From Lelliottia jeotgali (lineage in GTDB: Bacteria > Pseudomonadota > Gammaproteobacteria > Enterobacterales > Enterobacteriaceae): a DNA stretch of 64,000 nt. Position numbers and translations under genes: made by a program. Each line of letters opens with the position of its first letter. Positions within the stretch are counted from its first letter, which is position 1. Of the stretch, positions 9,961 to 22,685 are shown piece after piece. Under the pieces are notes generated by a model that was not told where the DNA came from, searched no databases, and saw only the letters and a program-made list of their open reading frames with translations. Location of the stretch: positions 4,402,001 through 4,466,000 of the forward strand of contig CP018628.1 in NCBI GenBank assembly GCA_002271215.1, in the 5' to 3' direction.

Positions 9961-11229
9961 ATGAGCAAAACACATTTAACAGAACAGAAGTTTTCCGACT
10001 TCGCCCTGCACGCAAAAGTTATCGAAGCCCTTGAAAATAAAGGCTTTCATAACTGCACGCCCATTCAAGCCCTCGCTCTGCCGCTCACGCTGGCAGGTCG
10101 CGATGTTGCAGGGCAGGCGCAAACCGGTACTGGCAAAACGATGGCGTTTTTAACGTCAACGTTCCATTATTTACTTTCTCATCCAGCAATTGCTGACCGA
10201 AAAGTTAACCAACCGCGTGCGCTGATCATGGCTCCAACGCGAGAACTTGCGGTGCAGATCCACGCTGACGCAGAACCTCTGGCTCAGACCACTGGCTTGA
10301 AGCTGGGTCTGGCTTATGGCGGTGACGGCTATGATAAACAGCTGAAAGTGCTGGAAAGCGGCGTTGATATTCTTATCGGCACCACGGGCCGCCTGATTGA
10401 TTACGCTAAACAAAACCATATTAACCTCGGTGCTATCCAGGTTGTGGTACTCGATGAAGCAGATCGCATGTACGATTTGGGCTTCATCAAAGACATCCGC
10501 TGGTTGTTCCGTCGCATGCCACCTACTCCGCAGCGCCTGAATATGCTGTTCTCCGCGACTCTCTCTTACCGCGTTCGTGAGCTGGCGTTCGAGCAAATGA
10601 ACAACGCCGAATATGTGGAAGTCGAGCCGGAGCAAAAAACAGGTCATCGTATTAAAGAAGAGCTTTTCTATCCTTCCAACGAAGAGAAAATGCGCCTGCT
10701 GCAAACGCTGATCGAAGAAGAGTGGCCAGATCGCGCCATTATCTTTGCGAACACTAAGCATCGCTGCGAAGACATCTGGGGCCATCTTGCCGCAGACGGA
10801 CATCGCGTCGGCCTGCTGACGGGTGATGTGGCACAGAAAAAACGTCTGCGCATCCTTGAAGAATTTACCCGTGGCGATCTGGATATCCTGGTTGCAACCG
10901 ACGTTGCTGCTCGTGGCCTGCACATTCCAGCCGTGACTCACGTCTTTAACTACGATCTTCCTGACGATTGTGAAGATTACGTTCACCGTATCGGTCGTAC
11001 CGGTCGCGCGGGGGCCAGCGGCCACTCTATCAGCCTTGCCTGTGAAGAGTATGCCCTGAATCTGCCTGCCATTGAGACTTACATCGGCCACTCTATTCCG
11101 CAGAGTAAATACAATCCGGAAGCACTGATGAGTGATCTGCCACCGGCGAAGCGCCTGACTCGCGCCCGCTCCGGCAATGGCCCACGTCGCACCGGCGGAG
11201 CACCACGTAACCGCCGTCGTTCAGGTTAA
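9961..11229 (+). CDS. rhlB: ATP-dependent RNA helicase RhlB
   Basis: DEAD-box helicase of the RNA degradosome, which unwinds structured mRNA for PNPase and RNase E. It has 422 aa (E. coli 421). The motifs in order are the Q-motif near residue 37 ([11 protein letters not shown]), Walker [19 protein letters not shown] within [17 protein letters not shown], and [10 protein letters not shown]. The C-terminal tail is Arg-rich ([18 protein letters not shown]) and helps bind RNA. gppA starts five bases after its stop, so the two are co-transcribed. Confidence 0.98.
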   Translation: MSKTHLTEQKFSDFALHAKVIEALENKGFHNCTPIQALALPLTLAGRDVAGQAQTGTGKTMAFLTSTFHYLLSHPAIADRKVNQPRALIMAPTRELAVQIHADAEPLAQTTGLKLGLAYGGDGYDKQLKVLESGVDILIGTTGRLIDYAKQNHINLGAIQVVVLDEADRMYDLGFIKDIRWLFRRMPPTPQRLNMLFSATLSYRVRELAFEQMNNAEYVEVEPEQKTGHRIKEELFYPSNEEKMRLLQTLIEEEWPDRAIIFANTKHRCEDIWGHLAADGHRVGLLTGDVAQKKRLRILEEFTRGDLDILVATDVAARGLHIPAVTHVFNYDLPDDCEDYVHRIGRTGRAGASGHSISLACEEYALNLPAIETYIGHSIPQSKYNPEALMSDLPPAKRLTRARSGNGPRRTGGAPRNRRRSG

Positions 11230-11234
11230 TTACT

Positions 11235-12719
11235 ATGCTCAGTTCCACCTCGCTTTATGCAGCTATTGATTTAGGTTCGAATAGTTTTCATATGCTGGTT
11301 GTACGCGAGGTGGCGGGGAGCATTCAGACCCTGACGCGCATCAAGCGCAAGGTCCGTCTCGCGGCGGGCCTGAGCAGCGATAATTATCTCTCTCCTGAAG
11401 CGATGGAACGCGGTTGGCAATGCCTGCGTCTCTTCGCAGAACGCCTTCAGGATATCCCGCACAATCAAATTCGTGTTGTTGCCACCGCCACGCTGCGACT
11501 GGCAGTGAACTCCGTCGATTTTATCGCGAAAGCGCAAGAAATCCTCGGCTGTCCGGTGCAGGTGATCAGCGGTGAAGAAGAAGCACGTTTGATTTACCAG
11601 GGCGTTGCCCACACCACGGGCGGCGACGATCGTCGTCTGGTGGTCGATATTGGCGGTGCCAGCACCGAACTGGTGACCGGAACCGGTTCGCAGGCGACCT
11701 CTTTATTCAGTCTGTCGATGGGCTGTGTCACCTGGCTTGAGCGCTATTTTACCGATCGCAATCTTGCACAGGAAAACTTCGACGAGGCCGAAAAAGCCGC
11801 GCGAGAAGTTTTACGTCCCGTCATGGACGAGCTGCGCTATCACGGCTGGAAAGTGTGTGTTGGTGCGTCGGGAACGGTTCAGGCTCTGCAAGAAATTATG
11901 ATGGCGCAGGGCATGGATGAGCGGATCACGCTCGCCAAACTTCAGCAGCTTAAACAGCGCGCCATTCAATGTGGTCGCCTGGAAGAGCTGGAAATCGAAG
12001 GGCTGACGCTGGAACGTGCACTGGTATTCCCAAGTGGTCTGGCGATCCTAATCGCGATTTTCACCGAATTAAACATTCATTGTATGACGCTGGCAGGCGG
12101 TGCGCTGCGCGAAGGATTGGTCTACGGCATGTTGCATCTTGCCGTGGAGCAGGATATTCGTAGCCGAACGCTACGCAACGTTCAGCGTCGTTTTATCGTC
12201 GATACAGAGCAGGCGCAACGCGTGGCCCAACTGGCCTCAAGTTTTGCAGACCAGGTGGCGACAACGTGGGCGCTTGAGCCGTTGAGCCGTGATTTATTAC
12301 TCAGTGCCTGTTCGCTGCATGAAATTGGCTTAAGTATCGATTTTAAGCAGGCGCCGCTCCATGCCGCGTATCTGGTACGCAATCTGGATCTGCCCGGTTT
12401 TACCCCTGCGCAGAAAAAGCTGCTGGCCACATTACTGCTCAACCAGACCAACACGGTCGATCTCTCGTCTTTGCATCAGCAAAATGCGGTCCCGCCTCGG
12501 GTTGCGGAGCATCTCTGTCGACTGCTACGACTGGCGATTCTGTTTGCCAGCCGCCGTCGCGCTGACCTGCTGCCCGCCATCGCACTGGCTGCGGAAGGTG
12601 AAAATCTGACGCTTACTCTGCCGGATAACTGGTTGGATAATCATCCACTTGGCGCTGAAATGATCGAACAGGAATGCCAGTGGCAGAGTTACGTCCACTG
12701 GGCTCTTGAAGTCAAATAG
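11235..12719 (+). CDS. gppA: Guanosine-5'-triphosphate,3'-diphosphate pyrophosphatase GppA
   Basis: Ppx/GppA-family phosphatase (ASKHA fold) that converts pppGpp to ppGpp and can also hydrolyse polyphosphate. It has 494 aa as in E. coli. The phosphate-binding motifs are [12 protein letters not shown] near the N-terminus and [11 protein letters not shown] in the middle. The C-terminal third is HD-like ([16 protein letters not shown]). It follows rhlB with a 5-base gap. Its stop lies eight bases from the stop of the convergent rep gene, with no clear terminator between them. The C-terminal domain differs more from E. coli than the N-terminal half. Confidence 0.97.
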   Translation: MLSSTSLYAAIDLGSNSFHMLVVREVAGSIQTLTRIKRKVRLAAGLSSDNYLSPEAMERGWQCLRLFAERLQDIPHNQIRVVATATLRLAVNSVDFIAKAQEILGCPVQVISGEEEARLIYQGVAHTTGGDDRRLVVDIGGASTELVTGTGSQATSLFSLSMGCVTWLERYFTDRNLAQENFDEAEKAAREVLRPVMDELRYHGWKVCVGASGTVQALQEIMMAQGMDERITLAKLQQLKQRAIQCGRLEELEIEGLTLERALVFPSGLAILIAIFTELNIHCMTLAGGALREGLVYGMLHLAVEQDIRSRTLRNVQRRFIVDTEQAQRVAQLASSFADQVATTWALEPLSRDLLLSACSLHEIGLSIDFKQAPLHAAYLVRNLDLPGFTPAQKKLLATLLLNQTNTVDLSSLHQQNAVPPRVAEHLCRLLRLAILFASRRRADLLPAIALAAEGENLTLTLPDNWLDNHPLGAEMIEQECQWQSYVHWALEVK

Positions 12720-12727
12720 CGTCGCCG

Positions 12728-15125
<2,398 letters not shown>

Positions 15126-15131
15126 CAGCAA

Positions 15132-15162
15132 AGCCTTCTCATCGAGAAGGCTTTTTGTTTTT
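15132..15162 (+). terminator. ppiC terminator
   Basis: Perfect eight-pair stem AGCCTTCT/AGAAGGCT with a CATCG-type loop, followed by TTTTTGTTTTT. It starts seven bases past the ppiC stop. Confidence 0.92.
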
Positions 15163-15165
15163 GCA

Positions 15166-15201
15166 CCCTCTCCCGTGGGAGAGGGCTGAGGTGAGGGCAC
15201 C
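15166..15201. repeat. boxC-like intergenic palindromic repeat, copy 1
   Basis: Palindrome CCCTCTCCC/GGGAGAGGG followed by a GTGAGGGCA tail. Similar copies occur at 41628, 46199 and, inverted, 63177. All are intergenic. I assign the family by pattern only. Confidence 0.7.
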
Positions 15202-15228
15202 AGGCCGCACTATCCTCGCAAAGCAAAA

Positions 15229-15262
15229 AGCCCGGTGGCGGCTTCGCCTTACCGGGCCTACA
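15229..15262. repeat. REP element
   Basis: GC-rich palindrome of the REP type: GCCCGGTGGCGGCTTCGCC followed by TTACCGGGCCTAC. It lies between ppiC and ilvC, downstream of both genes. Confidence 0.75.
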
Positions 15263-15311
15263 TTCGTTGAGTTCCTCTAAGCATTCCGAATTGCAGGAAG
15301 GCGGTAAATGA

Positions 15312-15353
15312 GCACAGTCCAGGAGCATAGATAACTATGTGACTGGGCTGTGC
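15312..15353 (-). other. Long hairpin downstream of ilvC
   Basis: The arms at 15312-15330 and 15335-15353 pair over about 19 positions with a few mismatches (GCACAG and CATAG ends match perfectly) around an ATAA-type loop. It sits 43 bases past the ilvC stop on the ilvC transcript. There is no following T-run, so it looks more like an mRNA-stabilising or processing hairpin than an intrinsic terminator. Confidence 0.55.
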
Positions 15354-15395
15354 GAATGCAGCCAACGCATCTGCAAGTCGAAAGGCGACGAGGAA

Positions 15396-16871
15396 TCAGC
15401 CCGCTACAGCAATACGCTTCATATCCTTCATGTATCCACGCAGCGTATGGCCCACGCTCTCAATCGCATGGCTGCGAATCGCTTCGTTCACGTCGCGCAG
15501 CTGGGCGTTATCTACCGCACCTTCGGTGATCGCTTTGCCCAAATCGCCAGTCTGCAAGGTGGTCATGAACTCTTTCAGCAGCGGTACACAAGCGTAAGAG
15601 AACAGGTAGTTACCGTATTCAGCGGTATCAGAGATAACCACGTTCATTTCATACAGGCGCTTACGGGCAATGGTGTTGGCGATCAACGGCAGCTCGTGCA
15701 GTGATTCGTAGTAAGCAGACTCTTCGATGATGCCGGAATCGACCATAGTTTCGAATGCCAGCTCAACGCCCGCTTTCACCATCGCGATCATCAGCACGCC
15801 TTTATCGAAGTACTCCTGCTCGCTGATTTTACCGTCAAACTGAGCGGCGGTTTCGAAGGCGGTTTTACCGGTCTCTTCGCGCCAGGTCAGCAGATTTTTG
15901 TCGTCGTTGGCCCAGTCAGCCATCATGCCGGAAGAGAATTCACCGGAGATGATGTCATCCATGTGTTTCTGGAACAGCGGCGCCATGATCTCTTTCAGCT
16001 GTTCAGACAGCGCATAAGCACGCAGTTTTGCCGGGTTGGACAGACGGTCCATCATCAGCGTGATACCGCCCTGTTTCAGCGCTTCGGTGATGGTTTCCCA
16101 GCCGAACTGAATCAGTTTTTCTGCGTAAGACGGGTCGGTACCCTCTTCCACCAGCTTGTCGAAGCACAGCAGAGAACCGGCCTGCAACATACCGCACAGA
16201 ATAGTTTGCTCGCCCATCAGGTCAGATTTCACTTCTGCCACGAAGGAAGATTCCAGCACGCCCGCACGGTGACCACCGGTTGCCGCAGCCCAGGCTTTAG
16301 CAATCGCCATGCCTTCGCCTTTCGGATCGTTTTCCGGGTGAACGGCGATCAGCGTCGGCACGCCGAAACCACGCTTGTACTCTTCACGCACTTCGGTGCC
16401 AGGGCACTTCGGCGCAACCATCACCACGGTGATGTCTTTACGAATCTGCTCGCCCACTTCAACGATGTTGAAACCGTGAGAGTAGCCCAGCGCCGCGCCG
16501 TCTTTCATCAGCGGCTGAACGGAACGCACAACGTCGGAGTGCTGTTTGTCTGGCGTCAGGTTAACCACCAGATCCGCCTGCGGGATCAGCTCTTCGTAGG
16601 TACCGACTTTGAAGCCGTTTTCGGTCGCTTTACGCCAGGAAGCACGCTTCTCAGCAATCGCTTCTTTGCGCAGGGCGTAGGAGATATCCAGACCGGAGTC
16701 ACGCATGTTCAGGCCCTGGTTCAGACCCTGTGCGCCACAGCCGACGATGACCACTTTTTTCCCCTGAAGGTAGCTCGCGCCATCGGCGAACTCATCGCGC
16801 GCCATAAAGCGACATTTGCCCAACTGTGCCAGCTGCTGGCGCAGATTCAGTGTGTTGAAGTAGTTAGCCAT
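15396..16871 (-). CDS. ilvC: Ketol-acid reductoisomerase (NADP+)
   Basis: Class II ketol-acid reductoisomerase, the second common step of isoleucine and valine synthesis. It isomerises and reduces acetolactate or acetohydroxybutyrate using NADPH and Mg2+. It has 491 aa as in E. coli. The Rossmann motif is [16 protein letters not shown]. The duplicated C-terminal knotted domain of the long enteric form is present (residues ~210-490, ending DMKRIAVAG). Divergent from its activator ilvY across a 148-base control region. In E. coli ilvC is induced by its own substrates through IlvY. Confidence 0.98.
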   Translation of the reverse strand: MANYFNTLNLRQQLAQLGKCRFMARDEFADGASYLQGKKVVIVGCGAQGLNQGLNMRDSGLDISYALRKEAIAEKRASWRKATENGFKVGTYEELIPQADLVVNLTPDKQHSDVVRSVQPLMKDGAALGYSHGFNIVEVGEQIRKDITVVMVAPKCPGTEVREEYKRGFGVPTLIAVHPENDPKGEGMAIAKAWAAATGGHRAGVLESSFVAEVKSDLMGEQTILCGMLQAGSLLCFDKLVEEGTDPSYAEKLIQFGWETITEALKQGGITLMMDRLSNPAKLRAYALSEQLKEIMAPLFQKHMDDIISGEFSSGMMADWANDDKNLLTWREETGKTAFETAAQFDGKISEQEYFDKGVLMIAMVKAGVELAFETMVDSGIIEESAYYESLHELPLIANTIARKRLYEMNVVISDTAEYGNYLFSYACVPLLKEFMTTLQTGDLGKAITEGAVDNAQLRDVNEAIRSHAIESVGHTLRGYMKDMKRIAVAG

Positions 16872-16978
16872 GGTGAACTCCGTGATGTTGTGTTGCTTAT
16901 TGTTCGGGTCGCTTATGCGAGAATGAACTTACTATATGACAGGAAATTTATTGCGGAAATTGATATATTCACAACGTC

Positions 16979-16999
16979 ACGTTGCAATTTCTGCAACGT
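16979..16999. promoter_or_regulatory. IlvY operator candidate
   Basis: Near-perfect inverted repeat: ACGTTGCA and TGCAACGT arms around AATTTC, in the ilvC-ilvY divergent region. A related half-site (TTGCGGAAATTG) lies about 25 bases closer to ilvC. The position and symmetry fit the paired LysR-type operators known for E. coli IlvY. The assignment is inferred from position and symmetry. Confidence 0.65.
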
Positions 17000-17019
17000 A
17001 AAATCGTGGAGTGTGGTCT

Positions 17020-17910
17020 GTGGATTTACGCGATCTCAAAACCTTCCTGCATCTGGCGGAAAGTCGCCATTTTGGCCGCAGCGCGCGAGCCATGCATGTT
17101 AGCCCTTCCACACTTTCCCGGCAGATCCAGCGCCTGGAAGAAGATCTCGGCCAGGCGCTGTTTGTGCGTGATAACCGTACCGTGACGCTCACCGAAGCGG
17201 GTGAAGAGCTGCGATCTTTCGCCCAGCAGACGCTGCTCCAGTATCAGCGGCTGCGGCACACTATCGATCAGCAGGGGCCATCCCTTTCTGGTGAGCTGCA
17301 TATTTTCTGCTCCGTTACAGCGGCCTACAGTCACTTGCCACCGATTCTCGACCGTTTTCGCGCCGAGCACCCGTCGGTAGAAATCAAGCTCACCACCGGT
17401 GATGCCGCTGATGCAATGGAGAAGGTGGTGACGGGCGAAGCCGATCTGGCGATTGCAGGCAAACCCGAAACGCTGCCCGGCGCGGTGGCTTTTTCGATGC
17501 TGGAAAATCTGGCGGTGGTGTTAATCGCCCCGGCGCTGCCGTGCCCGGTGCGTAACCAGGTGTCGGTCGATAGTCCCGACTGGTCAACGGTGCCGTTTAT
17601 TATGGCCGATCAGGGACCAGTGCGTCGTCGCATCGAGCTGTGGTTCCGTCGGCAGAAAATCAGTAATCCATCTATCTACGCAACGGTAGGCGGGCATGAA
17701 GCGATGGTGTCGATGGTCGCCCTCGGCTGTGGTGTGGCGCTGCTGCCGGAAGTGGTGCTGGAAAACAGCCCGGAGCCGGTGCGCAATCGCGTGATGATTT
17801 TGGAGCGCAGCGACGAGAAAACGCCGTTTGAGCTTGGCGTTTGCGCACAAAAAAAGCGGCTGCATGAGCCGCTGATTGATGCGTTTTGGCAGATTTTGCC
17901 GAACCATTAA
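17020..17910 (+). CDS. ilvY: LysR-type positive regulator IlvY
   Basis: LysR-family activator of ilvC that responds to acetolactate and acetohydroxybutyrate. It has 296 aa from GTG 17020 (DLRDLKTF), matching the E. coli start, with GGAG eight bases upstream. The N-terminal winged helix-turn-helix spans residues ~1-60 (SRHFGRSARAMHVSPSTLSR); the effector-binding domain follows from ~90. It is convergent with ilvA; a REP pair separates the two genes. Confidence 0.96.
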   Translation: MDLRDLKTFLHLAESRHFGRSARAMHVSPSTLSRQIQRLEEDLGQALFVRDNRTVTLTEAGEELRSFAQQTLLQYQRLRHTIDQQGPSLSGELHIFCSVTAAYSHLPPILDRFRAEHPSVEIKLTTGDAADAMEKVVTGEADLAIAGKPETLPGAVAFSMLENLAVVLIAPALPCPVRNQVSVDSPDWSTVPFIMADQGPVRRRIELWFRRQKISNPSIYATVGGHEAMVSMVALGCGVALLPEVVLENSPEPVRNRVMILERSDEKTPFELGVCAQKKRLHEPLIDAFWQILPNH

Positions 17911-17929
17911 ACCCTTGCCGGAGCCAGTG

Positions 17930-18002
17930 TAGGCACGATAAGCGCAGCGCCATCGGGCGGGGTTTTGCCGGATGGCGGCGCAAGCGCCTTATCCGGCCTA
18001 CA
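17930..18002. repeat. REP pair (BIME) between ilvY and ilvA
   Basis: Two inverted REP-type palindromes (GCGCAGCGCCATCGGGC and GCCGGATGGCGGCGC, then CTTATCCGGCCTAC) fill the gap between the convergent ilvY and ilvA stops. Such elements commonly limit 3' decay or read-through. Confidence 0.8.
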
Positions 18003-18015
18003 AAAGCTACTGGTA

Positions 18016-19560
18016 TTAACCCGCCAGGAAGAACCTGAACGCCGGGTTATGAGTTTCGTCGTGACAATCGTAGCCCAGCTCGTTCAGCCGGGTTTCGAAA
18101 TCCGGTTCGTGCTCGCCCAGTTCAAACGCCGCCAATACGCGCCCGTAATCGGTGCCGTGGCTGCGATAGTGGAACAGCGAAATGTTCCAGTGGGTGCCGA
18201 GCGTGTGCAGGAACTTGAGCAGTGCGCCCGGAGATTCAGGAAACTCAAAGCTGAACAAACGTTCCTGTAACGGCTTCGACGGACGGCCACCGACCATATA
18301 GCGCACGTGCAGTTTCGCCATCTCGTCATCGGACAGATCCACTACGCTGTAGCCACCTTCATTGAGCAGGTGAAGGATCTCTTTACGCTCTTCCAGCCCA
18401 CGGCTTAGACGCACGCCGACAAAAATGCAGGCGTCTTTAGCATCGGCAAATCGATAGTTAAACTCGGTGACTGAACGCCCGCCAAGCAGCTGGCAAAACT
18501 TCAGGAAGCTGCCCTTCTCTTCAGGAATCGTCACCGCCAGCAGCGCTTCGCGTTGCTCGCCTAGCTCGCAGCGTTCAGACACGTAGCGCAGGCCGTGGAA
18601 GTTCACGTTCGCACCAGACAGCACATGCGCCAGGCGTTCTCCGCGAATGTTATGTTGGGCGATGTATTTTTTCATCCCCGCCAGCGCCAGCGCGCCAGAC
18701 GGTTCCGCTACTGCGCGAACGTCCTCGAACAAGTCTTTCATCGCCGCGCAAATCGCATCGCTGTCGACGGTGATGATGTCATCCAGATATTCCTGGCAAA
18801 CGCGGAAAGTTTCGTCGCCGATGCGTTTCACCGCCACGCCTTCCGCAAACAAACCCACGCGCGGCAGATCGACCGGATGACCGGCGTCCAGCGCCGCTTT
18901 CAGGCAGGCGGAATCTTCCGCTTCGACCGCAATCACTTTGATCTGCGGCATCAGCTGTTTGATAAGCACCGCGACGCCCGCCGCCAGACCACCGCCACCC
19001 ACCGGGACAAACACCCGATCGAGGTGCGCATCCTGCTGCAGCAGCTCCAGAGCCAGCGTACCTTGCCCGGCGATCACCATCGGATGATCGAACGGTGGCA
19101 CCCAGGTAAAGCCCTGCTGTTGCGCCAGGTCAATGGCGCGCGCTTTGGCTTCATCAAAATTCGCCCCGTGAAGCAGGACTTCGCCGCCAAAACCGCGTAC
19201 CGCATCGACTTTGATGTCAGCGGTGGCGACCGGCATCACGATCAGCGCTTTCAGCCCTAAACGTGCGGCAGAAAACGCCACGCCCTGGGCGTGATTCCCC
19301 GCCGATGCGGTGATTACACCGCGCGCTTTTTGCTCTTCCGTTAACCCGGCCATCATCGCGTAGGCACCGCGCAGTTTAAAGCTGTGCACCGGCTGGCGGT
19401 CTTCGCGCTTCACCAGAATCACGTTATCGAGACGTGACGACAGCTTGTCCATTTTTTGCAGCGGCGTGACCTGCACAGCCTCGTAGACCGGCGCGCGTAG
19501 CACCGCTCTGAGATATTCCGCCCCCTCAGGGGCGGCGGATAAGGGTTGTGATTCGGCCAT
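18016..19560 (-). CDS. ilvA: L-threonine dehydratase, biosynthetic
   Basis: PLP enzyme that deaminates threonine to 2-oxobutyrate, the committed step to isoleucine, inhibited by isoleucine. It has 514 aa. The PLP lysine is K62 in HSFKLRGAY and the phosphate-binding loop is VGGGGLAAG. Two ACT-like regulatory domains follow residue ~325. The ilvD stop overlaps an ATG at 19563 (TAATG), directly followed by a second ATG at 19560. I use 19560 because it gives the family length; 19563 would add one residue. The last gene of the ilv operon. Confidence 0.96.
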   Translation of the reverse strand: MAESQPLSAAPEGAEYLRAVLRAPVYEAVQVTPLQKMDKLSSRLDNVILVKREDRQPVHSFKLRGAYAMMAGLTEEQKARGVITASAGNHAQGVAFSAARLGLKALIVMPVATADIKVDAVRGFGGEVLLHGANFDEAKARAIDLAQQQGFTWVPPFDHPMVIAGQGTLALELLQQDAHLDRVFVPVGGGGLAAGVAVLIKQLMPQIKVIAVEAEDSACLKAALDAGHPVDLPRVGLFAEGVAVKRIGDETFRVCQEYLDDIITVDSDAICAAMKDLFEDVRAVAEPSGALALAGMKKYIAQHNIRGERLAHVLSGANVNFHGLRYVSERCELGEQREALLAVTIPEEKGSFLKFCQLLGGRSVTEFNYRFADAKDACIFVGVRLSRGLEERKEILHLLNEGGYSVVDLSDDEMAKLHVRYMVGGRPSKPLQERLFSFEFPESPGALLKFLHTLGTHWNISLFHYRSHGTDYGRVLAAFELGEHEPDFETRLNELGYDCHDETHNPAFRFFLAG

Positions 19561-19562
19561 CA

Positions 19563-21413
19563 TTAGCCCCCAAGTTTGGATTTATCGCGCACCGCGCCTT
19601 TGTCCGCACTGGTGGCAAGGGTGGCGTAAGCACGCAGGGCGAAGGAGACTTCACGCTGACGGTTTTTTGGCGTCCAGGCTTTATCGCCGCGCGCTTCCTG
19701 AGCTTCACGACGCGCTGCAATTTCCTGCTCGCTCAGCTGAAGCTGAATACCGCGATTTGGAATGTCGATCGCAATCATGTCGCCGTCTTCGATGATGGCG
19801 ATGTTGCCGCCGCTCGCCGCTTCCGGGGAAACGTGGCCGATGGACAGGCCAGAAGTGCCGCCGGAGAAACGACCGTCGGTGATTAACGCACAGGCTTTGC
19901 CAAGACCCATAGATTTCAGGAAGGTGGTTGGGTAGAGCATTTCCTGCATACCCGGCCCGCCTTTTGGCCCTTCGTAGCGGATAACCACGACGTCGCCCGC
20001 GACCACTTTACCGCCCAGAATCGCTTCAACCGCATCGTCCTGGCTTTCGTACACTTTCGCCGGACCGGTGAACTTCAGGATGCTGTCATCCACGCCTGCC
20101 GTTTTAACGATGCAGCCATTTTCGGCAAAGTTACCGTACAGTACGGCAAGACCACCGTCCTGGCTGTAGGCGTGTTCAAGAGAACGGATGCAGCCTTCAG
20201 CGCGATCGTCATCCAGCGTATCCCAGCGGCAATCCTGCGAGAACGCCTGGGTGGTGCGAATACCGGCCGGACCAGCGCGGAACATCTTTTTGACCGCCTC
20301 GTCTTTGGTCAGCACGACATCGTACTGTTCCAGCGTTTGTGGCAGCGTCAGGCCAAGAATGTTTTTCACTTCCCGGTTCAGCAGATTGGCGCGGTCCAGC
20401 TCGCCCAGAATTCCCAGCACGCCACCGGCACGGTGTACGTCTTCCATGTGGTACTTCTGGGTACTTGGCGCGACTTTACACAGCTGCGGAACTTTGCGCG
20501 AAAGCTTGTCGATATCACTCATGGTGAAATCAATTTCAGCTTCCTGCGCGGCAGCGAGCAGGTGCAGAACGGTGTTGGTGGAACCGCCCATGGCGATGTC
20601 CAGGGTCATGGCATTTTCGAACGCCGCTTTGTTCGCGATGTTACGCGGCAGCGCGCTGGCGTCGTCTTGTTCGTAATAGCGTTTGGTCAGTTCAACGATG
20701 CGCGTACCGGCATTGAGGAACAACTGCTTACGGTCAGCGTGGGTCGCCAGCAGTGAACCGTTACCCGGCTGTGAAAGGCCCAGCGCTTCGGTCAGACAGT
20801 TCATGGAGTTGGCGGTGAACATCCCGGAACAGGAGCCGCAGGTCGGACAGGCAGAACGCTCGACCTGATCGCTCTGCTCATCGGAGACTTTCGGGTCCGC
20901 GCCCTGAATCATCGCATCGACCAGGTCGAGTTTGATGATTTTGTCGGAGAGCTTGGTTTTACCGGCTTCCATCGGGCCACCGGAGACGAAGATCACCGGA
21001 ATGTTCAGGCGCAGGGAGGCCATCAGCATCCCCGGGGTGATTTTGTCGCAGTTCGAGATGCAGACCATCGCATCGGCGCAGTGGGCGTTCACCATGTACT
21101 CGACCGAATCGGCGATCAGCTCGCGCGACGGCAGTGAATAAAGCATGCCCCCGTGGCCCATCGCGATACCGTCATCCACTGCGATGGTATTGAACTCTTT
21201 CGCCACGCCGCCTGCGGCTTCGATTTGCTCGGCGACCAGTTTACCGAGATCGCGCAGATGCACGTGGCCCGGCACAAACTGGGTGAAGGAGTTAACCACG
21301 GCGATAATCGGCTTACCGAAGTCAGCGTCGGTCATCCCGGTTGCGCGCCACAGCGCGCGGGCACCGGCCATATTGCGGCCGTGGGTGGTGGTGGCAGAAC
21401 GATACTTAGGCAT
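19563..21413 (-). CDS. ilvD: Dihydroxy-acid dehydratase
   Basis: Fe-S dehydratase that makes 2-oxoisovalerate and 2-oxo-3-methylvalerate. It has 616 aa as in E. coli. Cluster cysteines lie in [12 protein letters not shown] and [18 protein letters not shown]. The conserved C-terminal signature is [12 protein letters not shown]. Sits between ilvE (60-base gap) and ilvA (overlapping). Fe-S dehydratases of this kind are damaged by superoxide. Confidence 0.98.
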   Translation of the reverse strand: MPKYRSATTTHGRNMAGARALWRATGMTDADFGKPIIAVVNSFTQFVPGHVHLRDLGKLVAEQIEAAGGVAKEFNTIAVDDGIAMGHGGMLYSLPSRELIADSVEYMVNAHCADAMVCISNCDKITPGMLMASLRLNIPVIFVSGGPMEAGKTKLSDKIIKLDLVDAMIQGADPKVSDEQSDQVERSACPTCGSCSGMFTANSMNCLTEALGLSQPGNGSLLATHADRKQLFLNAGTRIVELTKRYYEQDDASALPRNIANKAAFENAMTLDIAMGGSTNTVLHLLAAAQEAEIDFTMSDIDKLSRKVPQLCKVAPSTQKYHMEDVHRAGGVLGILGELDRANLLNREVKNILGLTLPQTLEQYDVVLTKDEAVKKMFRAGPAGIRTTQAFSQDCRWDTLDDDRAEGCIRSLEHAYSQDGGLAVLYGNFAENGCIVKTAGVDDSILKFTGPAKVYESQDDAVEAILGGKVVAGDVVVIRYEGPKGGPGMQEMLYPTTFLKSMGLGKACALITDGRFSGGTSGLSIGHVSPEAASGGNIAIIEDGDMIAIDIPNRGIQLQLSEQEIAARREAQEARGDKAWTPKNRQREVSFALRAYATLATSADKGAVRDKSKLGG

Positions 21414-21473
21414 GCTTTATTGACTCCCGTCTATCTAATCAGTGGGACGGTGCGTGCCGTCCCAAAATGATAC

Positions 21474-22403
21474 TTATGAGTTTACTTGATCCAGCCAGCC
21501 CCATTTATCTTCCGTTTCACCGGTGAAGAGGCCAAAGAATGCGTCCTGAATACGTTTGGTGACCGGACCGCGACGGCCTTCGCCAACCTGGATACCGTCA
21601 ACACTGCGAACCGGCGTGATTTCTGCTGCTGTACCGGACATGAAGACTTCATCCGCCAGATACAGAGATTCACGGGAGAGCACCTGCTCGCGCACTTCGA
21701 TACCTAAATCTTTCGCCAGCTTAATGATCGCATCACGGGTGATACCCGGCAGCGCAGAAGAGGTGAACGGCGGGGTAAACAGAATGCCATCTTTCACTTC
21801 AAACAGGTTTTCACCCGCACCTTCAGAGATATAGCCGTTCACGTCGAGAGCGATACCTTCCTGATAACCGTGGCGGCGCGCTTCGCTACCGACCAGCAGG
21901 GAGGAAAGGTAGTTACCGCCCGCTTTCGCCGCGGTTGGGATGGTGTTTGGCGCAACGCGATTCCAGGAAGAAACCATTGCGTCGATCCCCTGCTCCAGCG
22001 CTTCTGCGCCGAGGTATGCCCCCCACGGGAACGCGGCAATGATGACGTCTGTGTTGTAACCGGCTGGCGGGTTTACGCCCATCCCGACATCACCCACAAA
22101 GACCAGCGGACGAATGTAGGCGCTGGTCAGATTGTTTTTGCGCAGCACCGCGCGGCACGCTTCCATCAGCTCATCAACGCTTTGAGAAACCGGGAAACGA
22201 TAGATTTTGGCTGAGTCATGCAGACGCTGCATATGTTCGCGATGACGGAACACCACTGGTCCTTTGTGAGAGTCGTAGCAACGGACGCCTTCAAACACCG
22301 AAGTACCGTAGTGCAGAGCGTGGGACATCACGTGTACCGTGGCATCTTCCCAACGAACCATCTCACCGTTGAACCAAATGTAATCAGCTTTCTTCGTCGT
22401 CAT
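21474..22403 (-). CDS. ilvE: Branched-chain amino acid aminotransferase
   Basis: Fold-type IV PLP aminotransferase for the last step of isoleucine, valine and leucine synthesis. It has 309 aa. The PLP lysine is K160 in PTAAKAGGNY, and the class IV signature EGAGENLFEVKDG is present. It begins 18 bases after ilvM in the ilvGMEDA operon. Confidence 0.98.
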   Translation of the reverse strand: MTTKKADYIWFNGEMVRWEDATVHVMSHALHYGTSVFEGVRCYDSHKGPVVFRHREHMQRLHDSAKIYRFPVSQSVDELMEACRAVLRKNNLTSAYIRPLVFVGDVGMGVNPPAGYNTDVIIAAFPWGAYLGAEALEQGIDAMVSSWNRVAPNTIPTAAKAGGNYLSSLLVGSEARRHGYQEGIALDVNGYISEGAGENLFEVKDGILFTPPFTSSALPGITRDAIIKLAKDLGIEVREQVLSRESLYLADEVFMSGTAAEITPVRSVDGIQVGEGRRGPVTKRIQDAFFGLFTGETEDKWGWLDQVNS

Positions 22404-22421
22404 GTTTTCTTCCTGTCACGC

Positions 22422-22685
22422 TTAAGCGCGGATTTGTTGTGATGTGGTTGTGCTCTGGCAGATGGCCACGTGGGCAACATCAACCAGTTTACTTAACTGG
22501 CTAAACAGTAAGTCGACCGACCGTGGACTGGCAACGGTCAATTCGATATTTATGTTCTGGGCATCGGTGGCAGTTTCCATATTCATGGCGCAGATCTGAA
22601 AACCACGGTGACGGACCACGCGTAAGACGCGTTCTAATGTTTCGGGATTGAAGCGGGCCTGAACGGCGACCTGGTGTTGCATCAT
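22422..22685 (-). CDS. ilvM: Acetolactate synthase II small subunit
   Basis: 87-residue regulatory subunit of valine-resistant acetohydroxyacid synthase II, an ACT-like domain. It matches E. coli IlvM closely ([19 protein letters not shown]). Its start overlaps the ilvG stop by four bases, which suggests coupled synthesis of the two subunits. Confidence 0.97.
   Translation of the reverse strand: MMQHQVAVQARFNPETLERVLRVVRHRGFQICAMNMETATDAQNINIELTVASPRSVDLLFSQLSKLVDVAHVAICQSTTTSQQIRA

Noticed and set aside
15963..17102. Plus-strand open frame of ~379 codons opposite ilvC and into ilvY
   Set aside because: Antisense to ilvC and runs through the IlvY operator; no motif or ribosome-binding site.
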